Below are positions 26,305-35,259 of a DNA stretch of 64,000 bases, piece after piece. The notes beneath the pieces are model-generated. The model ran no database searches. It saw only the letters and a list, made by a program, of their open reading frames with translations, and was not told where the DNA came from. The stretch is from positions 1-64,000 of the forward strand of contig CAZBMF010000001.1 of NCBI GenBank assembly GCA_964492925.1, read 5' to 3'. This stretch comes from VMCP01 sp964492925. GTDB taxonomy: Bacteria; Bacteroidota; Bacteroidia; NS11-12g; UBA955. Numbering within the stretch: the stretch's first letter is position 1; every line of letters starts with the position of its first letter. Position numbers and translations under genes: made by a program.

Positions 26305-27284
26305 AAAGAGAACGCGTTTTAATCACTGGTGCAGCTGGTTTTTTAGGAAGCCATCTTTGCGATAGATTTATCAAAGAAGGTTATCATGTTATTGGGATGG
26401 ACAATCTCATAACAGGTGATTTAAGAAATATTGAACACTTATTTCAATTGGAACAATTTGAATTTTACAACCACGACGTTAGTAAATACGTTCACGTTCC
26501 AGGTGAAATTAAATATATTCTGCATTTTGCCTCACCGGCAAGTCCTATTGATTACCTGAAAATTCCGATTCAAACTTTGAAAGTGGGTTCTTTGGGTACT
26601 CACAATCTTTTGGGTTTGGCGATGGCTAAAAAGGCAAGAATTTTGGTTGCAAGTACCAGCGAAGTTTATGGAGATCCAACCGTACATCCTCAAACCGAAG
26701 ATTATTGGGGAAATGTAAATCCTGTTGGTCCTCGCGGCGTTTATGATGAAGCCAAAAGATTTCAAGAAGCCATCACTATGGCTTACCATACATACCATGG
26801 TTTAGAAACTAGAATCGTACGTATTTTCAACACTTATGGACCTAGAATGCGTCTGAATGATGGTAGGGTTTTGCCAGCTTTCATGGGGCAAGCTTTAAGG
26901 GGAGAAGATCTCACTGTATTTGGTGATGGTAGTCAAACCAGAAGTTTTTGTTATGTAGATGATTTGGTTGAGGGTATTTATCGTTTGTTGATGAGTGATT
27001 GTGCTGATCCAGTGAACGTAGGTAATCCTTCGGAAATTACCATTGCACAATTTGCTGAAGAAATCATCAAATTGACTGGGACAGATCAAAAGGTTATTTA
27101 TCATCCATTACCAACGGACGATCCAAAACAACGTCAACCGAATATTACCAAAGCAAGAGAGATTTTGGGATGGGAACCTAAAGTTGAAAGAGCGGAGGGT
27201 TTGAAAATAACTTGGGATTATTTTAAATCATTGCCAACAGAAAGACTTTACGAGGATTCACATCATAGAGAATTTAAATCATAA
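26301..27284 (+). CDS. uxs: UDP-glucuronate decarboxylase (UDP-xylose synthase)
   Basis: A 327-residue extended short-chain dehydrogenase/reductase. The NAD-binding GAAGFLGSHLCDR is N-terminal. The UXS-specific run STSEVYGDPTVHPQ ... YWGNVNPVGPRG and catalytic Tyr/Lys in YDEAKR distinguish it from ordinary epimerases; the RSFCYVDDLVEGI block is also typical. It converts UDP-glucuronate (made by the preceding gene) to UDP-xylose via a 4-keto intermediate. Its ATG overlaps the ugd stop (ATGA). A terminator follows the stop codon by seven bases, closing the operon. Confidence 0.93.
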   Translation: MKRERVLITGAAGFLGSHLCDRFIKEGYHVIGMDNLITGDLRNIEHLFQLEQFEFYNHDVSKYVHVPGEIKYILHFASPASPIDYLKIPIQTLKVGSLGTHNLLGLAMAKKARILVASTSEVYGDPTVHPQTEDYWGNVNPVGPRGVYDEAKRFQEAITMAYHTYHGLETRIVRIFNTYGPRMRLNDGRVLPAFMGQALRGEDLTVFGDGSQTRSFCYVDDLVEGIYRLLMSDCADPVNVGNPSEITIAQFAEEIIKLTGTDQKVIYHPLPTDDPKQRQPNITKAREILGWEPKVERAEGLKITWDYFKSLPTERLYEDSHHREFKS

Positions 27285-27290
27285 ATAAAA

Positions 27291-27312
27291 AAAGGCTGAA
27301 AAGCCTTTTTTT
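27291..27312 (+). terminator. Rho-independent terminator of the aminotransferase-ugd-uxs operon
   Basis: A stem AAAGGCT / AGCCTTT with a GAAA loop, followed by more T residues, seven bases after the uxs stop codon. Confidence 0.82.
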
Positions 27313-27368
27313 ATTTTCTTTACTTTTTCATAACAATATTTCTTTAGAATAGACGTTTATAAAAATTC

Positions 27369-30197
27369 ATGATTAGAAAATTACCCTTAATTTTCATTTT
27401 ACTATTTTTTTCGGTTTGTACATCTTATGCTCAATCGAGAAAAATTACAGGAACCGTTATTGATTCATTTAATAACCGCTTACTTGAAAATGCTGTTGTA
27501 ATGGCTATCAATCCTCAAGATAGTCTGTTGATTCAATACACACGGTCTAAGTCCAACGGTACATTTGAGTTGAATAACATCCAAATTGATTCGGTAAAAA
27601 TTCATATTTCGTATCCTGGTTATGCTGATTTTATTGAACCCGCGAATTTGAAAGGTACCGACAAAGATTTGGGGATGGTGAATTTTATTCAGTTGACCCA
27701 ACTTATTGATGCTGTTTTAATTCGAGCACAAGGGGGTAAAATGAAGTTCAAAGGTGACACTTTGGTCTATTTGGCAGATAGTTTTAAAACCAAAGCAAAT
27801 GCCAACGTAGAAGATTTATTAAAGAAATTGCCAGGCTTACAAGTAAACCGTAATGGGGAAATTACTGCGCAAGGGAAAAAAGTGGAACGTGTGCTGGTTG
27901 ATGGTGAGGAGTTTTTTGGGGATGATCCAAGTGTTGCTACAAAGAATCTCGATGCAAAATCTGTGAAAGAGGTTACAGTTTACGATGCTCAATCTGAAGA
28001 AGCCAAGCGAACAGGAGATAACAACGCCGAAAAAGTTAAAACGCTGGATATTAAACTTAAGGATGACGCGAAGAAGGGATATTTTGGCAAGTTTACAGTA
28101 GCCAATAGCGTTAATTTGTTGAATCAAGATTCAAGAAATTTATATGAACAAAGGGCTTTGTTCAGTAGCTTTAAGGATAAAAGGAAGTTTAGTTTGTTTG
28201 GACTACGTGGAAACACAGAAAATGTTGGAATGAGTTGGTCTGAAACCAATCAATTTGGAGAAGGTTCAAATTCATATTTTTCTGATGGTACATTTTATTC
28301 ATCCTATTCAAGTGATGATATGGGATATCAAGAGAACTCTGGACTACCCCAATCAATTAACCTTGGTACATTGTATTCAAATCAATGGAATAAACATAAA
28401 TTGAATCTGAATGCTACATACAAGGAATTGGATTTGTATAATTTAAGCACAAGCAAAAAAATCCAGTTACTTGAAAATAAAGAGTTGTGGAATTATCAAA
28501 TAAATACCGATACGAATAAAAGATATCAATATCGTGCATCCGCAAAATGGGAGTTTCAAATGGATTCCATGAATCAACTTATTCTGAATGCTCAAGGTAC
28601 TTTAGGTGGAAGTCGGCAATTTTCTTTGAATCAAAATAATTCAAGGATCAATCTCGATACGTTAAACAAACAGTTTCGTGACGGGCTTGATTCAAATTTA
28701 AGTTACAATGTGAATTTGGATTTAAAATACAGTCATAAATTCATGAAAGCAGGTAGAAACTTTACTGTTACATCCGCTTATTCAAACAATAAAACAGTTG
28801 GAAACAATGCTATTATTTCAAACAATTATTTGAAAAATCCTATTGGATTTAACGAGTTTAACCTTGACCAATTACGTTCAAATAATAGCCGTTCGGTCAT
28901 TTATTCATCAACATTGAATTTTGTAGAACCCATCAATAAGAATTTTGATATTTTAAGTGGGGTAGAGTACTCTAATTCCCAACAATGGAATACGTTAAAT
29001 GTATTTAATAGGGAAGGCGTAATTTCAAAAATAGATTCATTGGGAAATGAATATATGTTAGGCCAATCCAAATTTAATGGAAGTTTAGGATTGCAATTTC
29101 ACAGAAAAAAATTCAATCTTAGTGTTGGTTTAAAACCTCAAATTTCAACCATTCTTCAAAGTGAGAACATCAAAAACTTGCAACTAGATAAAACCTATAA
29201 GGCAATTCTACCCAACATGAAATTTGGATGGGGATTTTCTAAACTGGGTTATATATCGTTGAATTATAATGCAAGGGTAGTGCTGCCAACTGCAACGCAA
29301 CTTCAACCGATTTTTAACAATTCAAATCCTCTGTATGTTAATTTAGGAAATGCGGCATTGGGACAAAGTGTTTCTCACAATTTCCAAATGATGTACAGAG
29401 ATGGAAATTTACTCAAGCAAACTTGGTACTATTTGAGTGGGAATTATTCCTTTTTTGCAACAAACTTTATTAATGCAACCGAAATTGATAGCCTTGGGAG
29501 AACCATTTCTAAAACGGAAATGGGGGCTAACAATTCAAATATGAGTTTTTACGGAAATATCAGTAAGGGAATTAAAGGTACTCCAATTGAATGTTCATTG
29601 GGATTAAACTATTACAGGAATAACTCCCAAATCCTTCAAAATGGAAATCTTGGAGAGAATTTAAGCAGCAGCATTAACATCAGTTCAAGTGTTTATTTAG
29701 ATCTTGGGGATGTATTCAACGCGGATATTGATTACGATTTAAATTACAATCAAAATAGCAGCTCTTTTTATAAAAATTTCACCAATAATAACTGGGTACA
29801 AAGTTTGAGTGTTGGTTTCAATTTGGGGCCAATTAACAAAACAACCTTTTCTGCAAAACAAGAAAAGGATGAGAACAACGGTTGGTCGTTGTCGGTTGAT
29901 TATGAAGCCAATTTTAGGCAACAAACCACAATTTATAGTGTGCCAAACAACAAACTCATCAATGGTTCTTTGAGCTATACACATAAAAAGAAGCGCGAAT
30001 ATATTTTTAGTCTAAAAGTCAATGATTTGTTGAATCAGAATATTAATTACAGCAGATATGTTGTAGGAAATCAAATCTATGAGAATACAAATACCATTTT
30101 CAAGCGTTATTTTTTATTAGAATTTGTATACAAATTCAAGAACAAACCTAAATCTAGCAATGCCAATGACAACAATGATCTTTCAACCGATAAATAA
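27369..30197 (+). CDS. Outer membrane beta-barrel protein, TonB-receptor-like (OMP_b-brl_3 type)
   Basis: A 942-residue outer membrane protein. A signal peptide (to CTSYAQ, about residue 22) is followed by a carboxypeptidase-regulatory-like domain (KITGTVIDSFNNRLLENAVV). Next comes a plug-like region with LPGLQVNRNGEITAQGKKVERVLVDGEEFFGDDP and then a long barrel of alternating aromatic/polar strands ending LLEFVYKFK. The family is widespread in Bacteroidota and is often followed, as here, by a GLPGLI protein gene 4 bases downstream. It lacks an obvious TonB box. The ligand is unknown. Confidence 0.86.
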   Translation: MIRKLPLIFILLFFSVCTSYAQSRKITGTVIDSFNNRLLENAVVMAINPQDSLLIQYTRSKSNGTFELNNIQIDSVKIHISYPGYADFIEPANLKGTDKDLGMVNFIQLTQLIDAVLIRAQGGKMKFKGDTLVYLADSFKTKANANVEDLLKKLPGLQVNRNGEITAQGKKVERVLVDGEEFFGDDPSVATKNLDAKSVKEVTVYDAQSEEAKRTGDNNAEKVKTLDIKLKDDAKKGYFGKFTVANSVNLLNQDSRNLYEQRALFSSFKDKRKFSLFGLRGNTENVGMSWSETNQFGEGSNSYFSDGTFYSSYSSDDMGYQENSGLPQSINLGTLYSNQWNKHKLNLNATYKELDLYNLSTSKKIQLLENKELWNYQINTDTNKRYQYRASAKWEFQMDSMNQLILNAQGTLGGSRQFSLNQNNSRINLDTLNKQFRDGLDSNLSYNVNLDLKYSHKFMKAGRNFTVTSAYSNNKTVGNNAIISNNYLKNPIGFNEFNLDQLRSNNSRSVIYSSTLNFVEPINKNFDILSGVEYSNSQQWNTLNVFNREGVISKIDSLGNEYMLGQSKFNGSLGLQFHRKKFNLSVGLKPQISTILQSENIKNLQLDKTYKAILPNMKFGWGFSKLGYISLNYNARVVLPTATQLQPIFNNSNPLYVNLGNAALGQSVSHNFQMMYRDGNLLKQTWYYLSGNYSFFATNFINATEIDSLGRTISKTEMGANNSNMSFYGNISKGIKGTPIECSLGLNYYRNNSQILQNGNLGENLSSSINISSSVYLDLGDVFNADIDYDLNYNQNSSSFYKNFTNNNWVQSLSVGFNLGPINKTTFSAKQEKDENNGWSLSVDYEANFRQQTTIYSVPNNKLINGSLSYTHKKKREYIFSLKVNDLLNQNINYSRYVVGNQIYENTNTIFKRYFLLEFVYKFKNKPKSSNANDNNDLSTDK

Positions 30198-30201
30198 GAA
30201 A

Positions 30202-30939
30202 ATGAGATTGTTTTTGATGATTTTGTTTGTAGCGGTAATGCCGCAGTGTTTAGTAGCCCAGTTTCATGATTCATTTACCATTCATTACACAAAAAAGACC
30301 AATTTGCATAAACAGTTGGGAAATGATGCTTGGACTGAACAAATCAAAAAGAATATTCCAAAATTTGTGAATGATCATTTTATTTTAACATATAAAAATG
30401 GAATTTCATTTTATAAAGGAATTGAAAATCCGGAGGATGAAAATTCTAAAATTCCAGAATGGATTCATAGCGGAGTTGCGGGGTTTGAAATAATTCAATT
30501 TAAAGATTCATTTAAATCTAGGAAGGAATATTTAGAAATGAGATTTCAAATAATTGATACATTATTCAATTTAAATTGGAAAATATTTCCAAATGAACGC
30601 AGAACTATCGCTGGATTTAGTTGTAGGAAAGCGGTGGCAAAATTTAATGATTCAATTCTAATTTATGCTTTTTATGCCGAAGAATTAATGGGCTCAGTTG
30701 GTCCAGAATTGATTCATGGTTTGCCTGGAGCCATTTTAGGAATGGGAATTCCCCAGTATAATTTGACATGGTTTGCCGATAAAGTTGAATTCCATGCAAA
30801 GCAATTCCAGTCTGCATTGGTCCCTAAGAAAAAAGAAAAAAAATACTCTTTGAGTTCTTACAGAGATGAATTTAAAGGACTTTGGGGAGGTCGCTGGGAT
30901 AAGCGTGCCGAGGGAGAATACTGGAAACGATTCTTTTAA
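30202..30939 (+). CDS. GLPGLI family protein
   Basis: A 245-residue exported protein of the GLPGLI family (here the motif reads GLPGAILGM, about residues 177-185). ATG 30202 is chosen: it begins a signal peptide (MRLFLMILFVAVMPQCLVAQ) four bases after the upstream stop, whereas the longer in-frame reading overlaps the upstream gene. Family members are periplasmic or outer-membrane-associated and nearly always sit beside TonB-type barrels, as here; their biochemical role is unknown. Its TAA stop shares TTAA with the convergent FkbM methyltransferase gene. Confidence 0.85.
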   Translation: MRLFLMILFVAVMPQCLVAQFHDSFTIHYTKKTNLHKQLGNDAWTEQIKKNIPKFVNDHFILTYKNGISFYKGIENPEDENSKIPEWIHSGVAGFEIIQFKDSFKSRKEYLEMRFQIIDTLFNLNWKIFPNERRTIAGFSCRKAVAKFNDSILIYAFYAEELMGSVGPELIHGLPGAILGMGIPQYNLTWFADKVEFHAKQFQSALVPKKKEKKYSLSSYRDEFKGLWGGRWDKRAEGEYWKRFF

Positions 30940-31670
30940 GAAAGTAAGCCCAATTTTGAGTTATTCACAAAAATCAAATTCACAATAAACAATTGCTTAT
31001 TTTTTGATTCTTGTTGGGTATAAATGTTGTAAAGCGTAAAATTATGTTTTCTTAAAAAGTCAATAATGTTTTCAATTAACGCTTGATCCATCATTTTCTC
31101 TATCAGGTTAGATTCAATCATAATTAACTGAATATTGTCTTGCAAATAGTTAGAAGATATTCCTTCTAATACTTCTTGCTCAAATCCCTCAACATCAATT
31201 TTTAATAAATCAACCGATTTTATCTGATGATCTTTAGTATAATTATGAAGAGTTTGAATTGGTACCTCTATTTGATCTACAATATTTTTACTATAGTTAG
31301 GGTTTGTGATATTATTAGGGTTTTTAAAAGAAGTTGCTCCACTGTTTACGTGTCGATTTAATTTCAATACACCCTCTTTATTTCCAACACCAATATTGTT
31401 TAATTTAAGGTTTTTTATGTGATTACAATTTTTTTGCAATTTGTCAAAAACGCTAGGATTGGGTTCAAATGCGTGTATGCTAGATTCAGGAAATATGGAA
31501 TTGAAAATTTTAACGGTATTCCCAACATTTGCTCCAACATCGAAAATGGTATGAACATTTATATTTAAGTTTTTAACAATATATTTTAAATCGGATATTT
31601 CATTTTTAAATAATTTACGATTTAAATTGTTAATTCGAAATAAGATTGCATTAAAGATTTTTATAAGCAT
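30936..31670 (-). CDS. FkbM-family methyltransferase
   Basis: A 244-residue SAM-dependent methyltransferase. The SAM-binding glycine loop is IFDVGANVGNTV (about residues 42-53), followed by HAFEPNPSVFDKL (acidic ribose contact) and the FkbM-family VDLLKIDVEGFEQEVLEG. FkbM enzymes O-methylate polyketides or sugars, and homologues in surface-polysaccharide loci methylate glycans. The acceptor here is unknown. It lies 21 bases downstream of rlmN on the minus strand, so it may be read from the der-rlmN transcript. Nearness to the polysaccharide locus supports, but does not prove, a glycan acceptor. Confidence 0.85.
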   Translation of the reverse strand: MLIKIFNAILFRINNLNRKLFKNEISDLKYIVKNLNINVHTIFDVGANVGNTVKIFNSIFPESSIHAFEPNPSVFDKLQKNCNHIKNLKLNNIGVGNKEGVLKLNRHVNSGATSFKNPNNITNPNYSKNIVDQIEVPIQTLHNYTKDHQIKSVDLLKIDVEGFEQEVLEGISSNYLQDNIQLIMIESNLIEKMMDQALIENIIDFLRKHNFTLYNIYTQQESKNKQLFIVNLIFVNNSKLGLLS

Positions 31671-31691
31671 GCCGCAAATGTAGGATTTTTT

Positions 31692-32729
31692 TTAAGATTT
31701 CAATGCCAATTGACCACAGGCTGCGTCGATATCTTTACCGCGGCTTCTGCGAACATTCACAATGAAATTTCGGGCTAATAAACCTTCAGCAAATTCATCT
31801 AATCTACTTGTTGGTTTATAATCAGCCAAAGAAATAGGATTATATTCTATAAGGTTGATTTTAGAAGGGAATTTTCTCGCGAATAAAGCCAATTCCTTTT
31901 CTTCTTCTAAACCGTCGTTAACTCCTGCAATCACTGTGTATTCAAGTGTTGGTCGGTTTCCTGTTTTTTCACACCAATAGCCAAGGGCTTCTGCCAATAA
32001 TTCTAAATTATTCGTTTCATTAATTGGCATTATGGCACTTCTTTTTTCGTTGTTTGCGGAATGTAAACTCAAAGCAAGATGGGTTCTCACACCGTCATCT
32101 GCAAGTTTCTTAATCATTTTAGCAATTCCTGCTGTTGATAACGTTAATCTTGATGGACTCATGCCGAGTCCGTCAGGACTTGTAATGATAGAAACACTTC
32201 TAAGTACATTTGCATAGTTGAGTAATGGTTCACCCATACCCATATAAACAATATTATCTAATTTTTTACCGTGGTGTTTTTCTGCCAATTCATTGATTAA
32301 AATTACCTGGTCAAAAATTTCAGCTGCGGTTAAATTACGTTCTCTTTTTAGGTATCCAGTAGCACAAAATTTACAATCTAAACTACAGCCAACTTGGCTA
32401 CTCACACAAGCCGTGGTTCTGGCTCTAGATGGAATCAATACACCTTCAATTTTATTATTATCATGGAGATTAAAAACCACTTTAATGGTTCCATCCGAAG
32501 AATATTGAGAAGTTACAATTTCAGAAACATGGAAGGTGAAATTTTCAGAAAGTAATTGTCTGAGGTCTTTCGACAAATTGGTCATTTCTTCAAAACTTCG
32601 TGCCCCTTTTTGCCAAAGCCATTGCCAAATTTGTTTGGCACGAAACGATGGTTGGCCCAATTCTTTTAATGTGGTTTCCAGCTCTTTAATATCAAAATCG
32701 CGGATGTCTTTCATGGTGCCAATGCTCAT
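31692..32729 (-). CDS. rlmN: Dual-specificity 23S rRNA/tRNA adenosine C2-methyltransferase
   Basis: A 345-residue radical SAM methyltransferase that makes m2A2503 in 23S rRNA and m2A37 in tRNAs. The [4Fe-4S] cysteine motif CxxxCxxC is in GCSLDCKFCATG. VYMGMGEPLLNY and the LSLHSANNEKRSAIMP block are standard, and the C-terminal catalytic Cys is in DIDAACGQLA. ATG at 32729 or the next ATG at 32714 (MKDIRDFDIKEL) could be the start; the second is closer to the family N-terminus. It is 31 bases after der and probably co-transcribed with it. Confidence 0.96.
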   Translation of the reverse strand: MSIGTMKDIRDFDIKELETTLKELGQPSFRAKQIWQWLWQKGARSFEEMTNLSKDLRQLLSENFTFHVSEIVTSQYSSDGTIKVVFNLHDNNKIEGVLIPSRARTTACVSSQVGCSLDCKFCATGYLKRERNLTAAEIFDQVILINELAEKHHGKKLDNIVYMGMGEPLLNYANVLRSVSIITSPDGLGMSPSRLTLSTAGIAKMIKKLADDGVRTHLALSLHSANNEKRSAIMPINETNNLELLAEALGYWCEKTGNRPTLEYTVIAGVNDGLEEEKELALFARKFPSKINLIEYNPISLADYKPTSRLDEFAEGLLARNFIVNVRRSRGKDIDAACGQLALKS

Positions 32730-32760
32730 TATAGTTGGAAGTCGATGTCCCTCAAAAAAA

Positions 32761-34071
32761 TTATTTTTTTCTGTAGAACAAGCTAATTGGAATTCCTTTT
32801 AATGGGAATTCTTCGCGCATTTTATTTTCAATAAAGCGTGTGTAACTTTCGGCTACGTATTGCGGCAAATTACAGAAAAGTGCAAAGGCCATTCTTTTAC
32901 TTGGCAATTGTGTAACGTATTTAATTTTCACAAACTTTCCTTTTCTACTTGGTGGAGGAGTATTTTCCATAATTGGCAACAAGTAATCGTTTAGTTTACG
33001 AGTCGGAATTTTTTGTGTAAGGTTATCATAAACACCAAGAATTGTTTCCATGGTTTGGAACAAACGTTGCTTGGTTAAGGCGGATATGAAAAGGATAGGA
33101 ACATCCACGAAAGGAGCAATTTGATTGTGAATGTGAGCGGTGTATTCAAGGTGGGTATTGGTTTCTTTTTCTACCAAATCCCATTTATTCACCAAAATTA
33201 CAACCCCTTTTCCAAGTCTGTGGGCCATCCAAAATAAATTTTGGTCTTGAGATTCTAATCCTTGAGTAGCATCGATAACTAAAACCACCACATCAGCATT
33301 TTCAAGTGCTCGCAATGAACGCATAACAGAGTAAAATTCAATATTTTCATTCACTTTGCTTTTTCTGCGAATACCTGCAGTGTCCACCAAAATCACTTCT
33401 TTTCCGTAGGCTTTATATACTGTATCGAGAGAATCTCTAGTTGTACCAGCGATATCTGTTACAATGTTGCGATCTTCACCCATCAATGAATTGATAAGGC
33501 TACTTTTACCTACATTCGGTCGGCCTACAATTGCAATTCTTGGCAAATCAAGAACATGGTCATCAAGTGGTTGTTCGTCTTTTAAATACTCAACAACAGC
33601 ATCTAATAACTCACCGGTACCAGACCCATTTGCAGATGAAATTTCATAAAGGGTATCAAAACCGAGTGTGTAGAATGTAGAAGTTTCCAATCTCAGCTTG
33701 TCGTTATCTACTTTATTTACACAAAGAAGGACTGGTTTTTTAGAACGGCGCAAGATTTTGGCAAATTCCTCATCAAGCGGGTTTACATCAGTTTGAACAT
33801 CTACCACAAATACAATAACAGATGCTTCTTCAATTGCAATATGCACTTGATCTCGAATTGCTGCTTCAAAAACGTCGGAAGATTGTGGCACAAAACCACC
33901 GGTATCAATTACTGTAAATTCAATTCCATTCCAATCGCTTCTGCCATAGTGACGGTCACGAGTAACACCGCTAAAATCGTCAACAATGGCTTTTCTTTCG
34001 CCAGTAAGTCGATTAAACAAGGTACTTTTTCCAACATTCGGACGTCCAACAATGGCAACAATTCTACTCAT
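32761..34071 (-). CDS. der: Ribosome-associated GTPase Der (EngA)
   Basis: A 436-residue GTPase with two tandem G domains, required for 50S subunit maturation. Both Walker A motifs are visible (GRPNVGKST near residue 8 and GRPNVGKSS near residue 183), with DTGG and DTAG switch motifs and NKVD / NKWD specificity motifs. A KH-like C-terminal domain follows (LPSKRMAFALFCN). Length is normal. The -7 element TATCTTTG lies just upstream of the ATG. It leads a minus-strand run der-rlmN-FkbM. Confidence 0.97.
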   Translation of the reverse strand: MSRIVAIVGRPNVGKSTLFNRLTGERKAIVDDFSGVTRDRHYGRSDWNGIEFTVIDTGGFVPQSSDVFEAAIRDQVHIAIEEASVIVFVVDVQTDVNPLDEEFAKILRRSKKPVLLCVNKVDNDKLRLETSTFYTLGFDTLYEISSANGSGTGELLDAVVEYLKDEQPLDDHVLDLPRIAIVGRPNVGKSSLINSLMGEDRNIVTDIAGTTRDSLDTVYKAYGKEVILVDTAGIRRKSKVNENIEFYSVMRSLRALENADVVVLVIDATQGLESQDQNLFWMAHRLGKGVVILVNKWDLVEKETNTHLEYTAHIHNQIAPFVDVPILFISALTKQRLFQTMETILGVYDNLTQKIPTRKLNDYLLPIMENTPPPSRKGKFVKIKYVTQLPSKRMAFALFCNLPQYVAESYTRFIENKMREEFPLKGIPISLFYRKK

Positions 34072-34076
34072 AACTG

Positions 34077-34084
34077 CAAAGATA
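34077..34084 (-). promoter_or_regulatory. -7 element for der
   Basis: The minus strand reads TATCTTTG, a perfect TAnnTTTG, five bases before the der ATG. A matching TTTG box at 19-23 bases is not evident. Confidence 0.45.
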
Positions 34085-34203
34085 AGGCAATCAACTGAGT
34101 TTTAAGGAAGATATCGAAGAGAAGCAGTCAAAACCCGATTAAATATTTGCAAAATTGAAAAAATTGTTAGTTTTTGAGGGATGGAAAATCGTTTAAACAA
34201 CCA

Positions 34204-34240
34204 ATATTAGATTTTATTAGTATTTTTAAGTCTCTAATAT
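34204..34240. repeat. 8-bp inverted repeat in the operon control region
   Basis: ATATTAGA (34204-34211) and TCTAATAT (34233-34240) are exact inverted copies separated by 21 bases, about 60 bases before the candidate -7 element. A regulator-binding site is possible, but short A+T-rich repeats can be chance. Confidence 0.3.
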
Positions 34241-34295
34241 GTCTAAACATAAGGTCAGTGGCTGAATTGCGGTAAAATCGGTGGCATGAAATTTG

Positions 34296-34303
34296 TATTT
34301 TTG
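34296..34303 (+). promoter_or_regulatory. Candidate -7 element of the polysaccharide operon
   Basis: TATTTTTG matches TAnnTTTG in the intergenic region before the Wza-like gene. The nearest upstream TTG (34267-34269) is 26 bases away, longer than usual. Confidence 0.4.
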
Positions 34304-34479
34304 CGTGGTACTTAATGAATTTAGTATCAATTTTCAATAATTGGGCATTGAATTAAATTCAAAACTTTAACTATTAATTGGTTACAAAAACTTTTATGTA
34401 GCTGAAGTGGCGAAGCTTTGAATAAAAATATACATTATGCCACTATATTTAACAGAAAAAGTAGTTAATTTGTTTAGAA

Positions 34480-35256
34480 GTGAAGATTTTCAATAAGATA
34501 ATTGGATATATACTGGTAATAACTTTGATTGCTTCATGCGGTGGCAGCAAAGATTTGGTGTATTTGAAAGGAATTTCCGATACATTGGCCATTGATTCCG
34601 TTTTTACCAAACCTTTAACCATTAAATCTGGTGATCAACTATCGATATCGTTGTCGAGTTTAAATTCAGAAGCCGATGCCATTATCAATCAATCCAATTC
34701 AGGAGGAGGAGCATCAAATTCTGTAGGGGGTTCTGGAGCAAATGTGGTGGGTTATTTTGTGAGCGAAAATGGAACAATTAACATGCCCAGATTGGGGTCT
34801 ATTTATGTTGAGGGTAAAACGCACAACGAGTTGAAAGACATGTTGCAAGTGATGTTGGAACCTTATACCAAAAACCCAATTGTAAATGTAAGGTTGCTCA
34901 ATTATCAAATTACCGTTTTGGGTGAGGTTGCTAGGCCTGGACAAATTACCATTACAACACCTCAAGCCGATATTTTACAAGTGATGGGTTTGGCAGGTGA
35001 TATTACACCCTATGGCAGAAGAGACAATATATTGTTGATTCGTAAAGATGGCAACAACAGAGTTGTTAAACGTTTAAATTTAACAGATCCTAATTTGTTT
35101 AAGAGTGCCTATTTTCAACTTCAACCTGGAGATTTTGTTTATGTTGAACCAAATAAAACAAAGTTGAATTCCACAAGTTTGGGTTTCCAAATATGGCCAT
35201 TGGTAACGAGTGGTTTATCATTGATGGTTGTGATATTTTCAGTTTTAATGAGATAA
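34480..35256 (+). CDS. Polysaccharide export outer membrane lipoprotein, Wza-like
   Basis: A 258-residue protein that starts with GTG (34480). A lipoprotein signal peptide ends at LIASC with Cys20 as the lipidation site. The polysaccharide biosynthesis/export domain (LTIKSGDQLSISLSSL, then YFVSENGTINMPRLGSIYVEG) and one SLBB domain (YQITVLGEVARPGQITI) follow. The C-terminus ends in a hydrophobic segment (SGLSLMVVIFSVLM) that may span the outer membrane, as in Wza's helical barrel. It is the first gene of the locus and directly precedes the co-polymerase kinase. It should form the outer membrane exit channel. Confidence 0.9.
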   Translation: MKIFNKIIGYILVITLIASCGGSKDLVYLKGISDTLAIDSVFTKPLTIKSGDQLSISLSSLNSEADAIINQSNSGGGASNSVGGSGANVVGYFVSENGTINMPRLGSIYVEGKTHNELKDMLQVMLEPYTKNPIVNVRLLNYQITVLGEVARPGQITITTPQADILQVMGLAGDITPYGRRDNILLIRKDGNNRVVKRLNLTDPNLFKSAYFQLQPGDFVYVEPNKTKLNSTSLGFQIWPLVTSGLSLMVVIFSVLMR

Positions 35257-35259
35257 AGA

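Larger units (their letters stand above)
34072..34479. other. Non-coding region upstream of the polysaccharide operon
   Basis: A 408-base A+T-rich stretch between der and the polysaccharide export gene, the longest gene-free interval in the window. No ORF, tRNA or JUMPstart/ops element is recognisable. It contains the der -7 element, an 8-bp inverted repeat (34204-34240), and a TATTTTTG -7-like element (34296-34303). A 5' leader of about 170 bases would precede the first gene if that promoter is used, leaving space for regulation. Confidence 0.6.

Noticed and set aside
34072..34479. JUMPstart/ops element or riboswitch before the polysaccharide operon
   Set aside because: No GGCGGTAG-type core or recognisable aptamer sequence is present.
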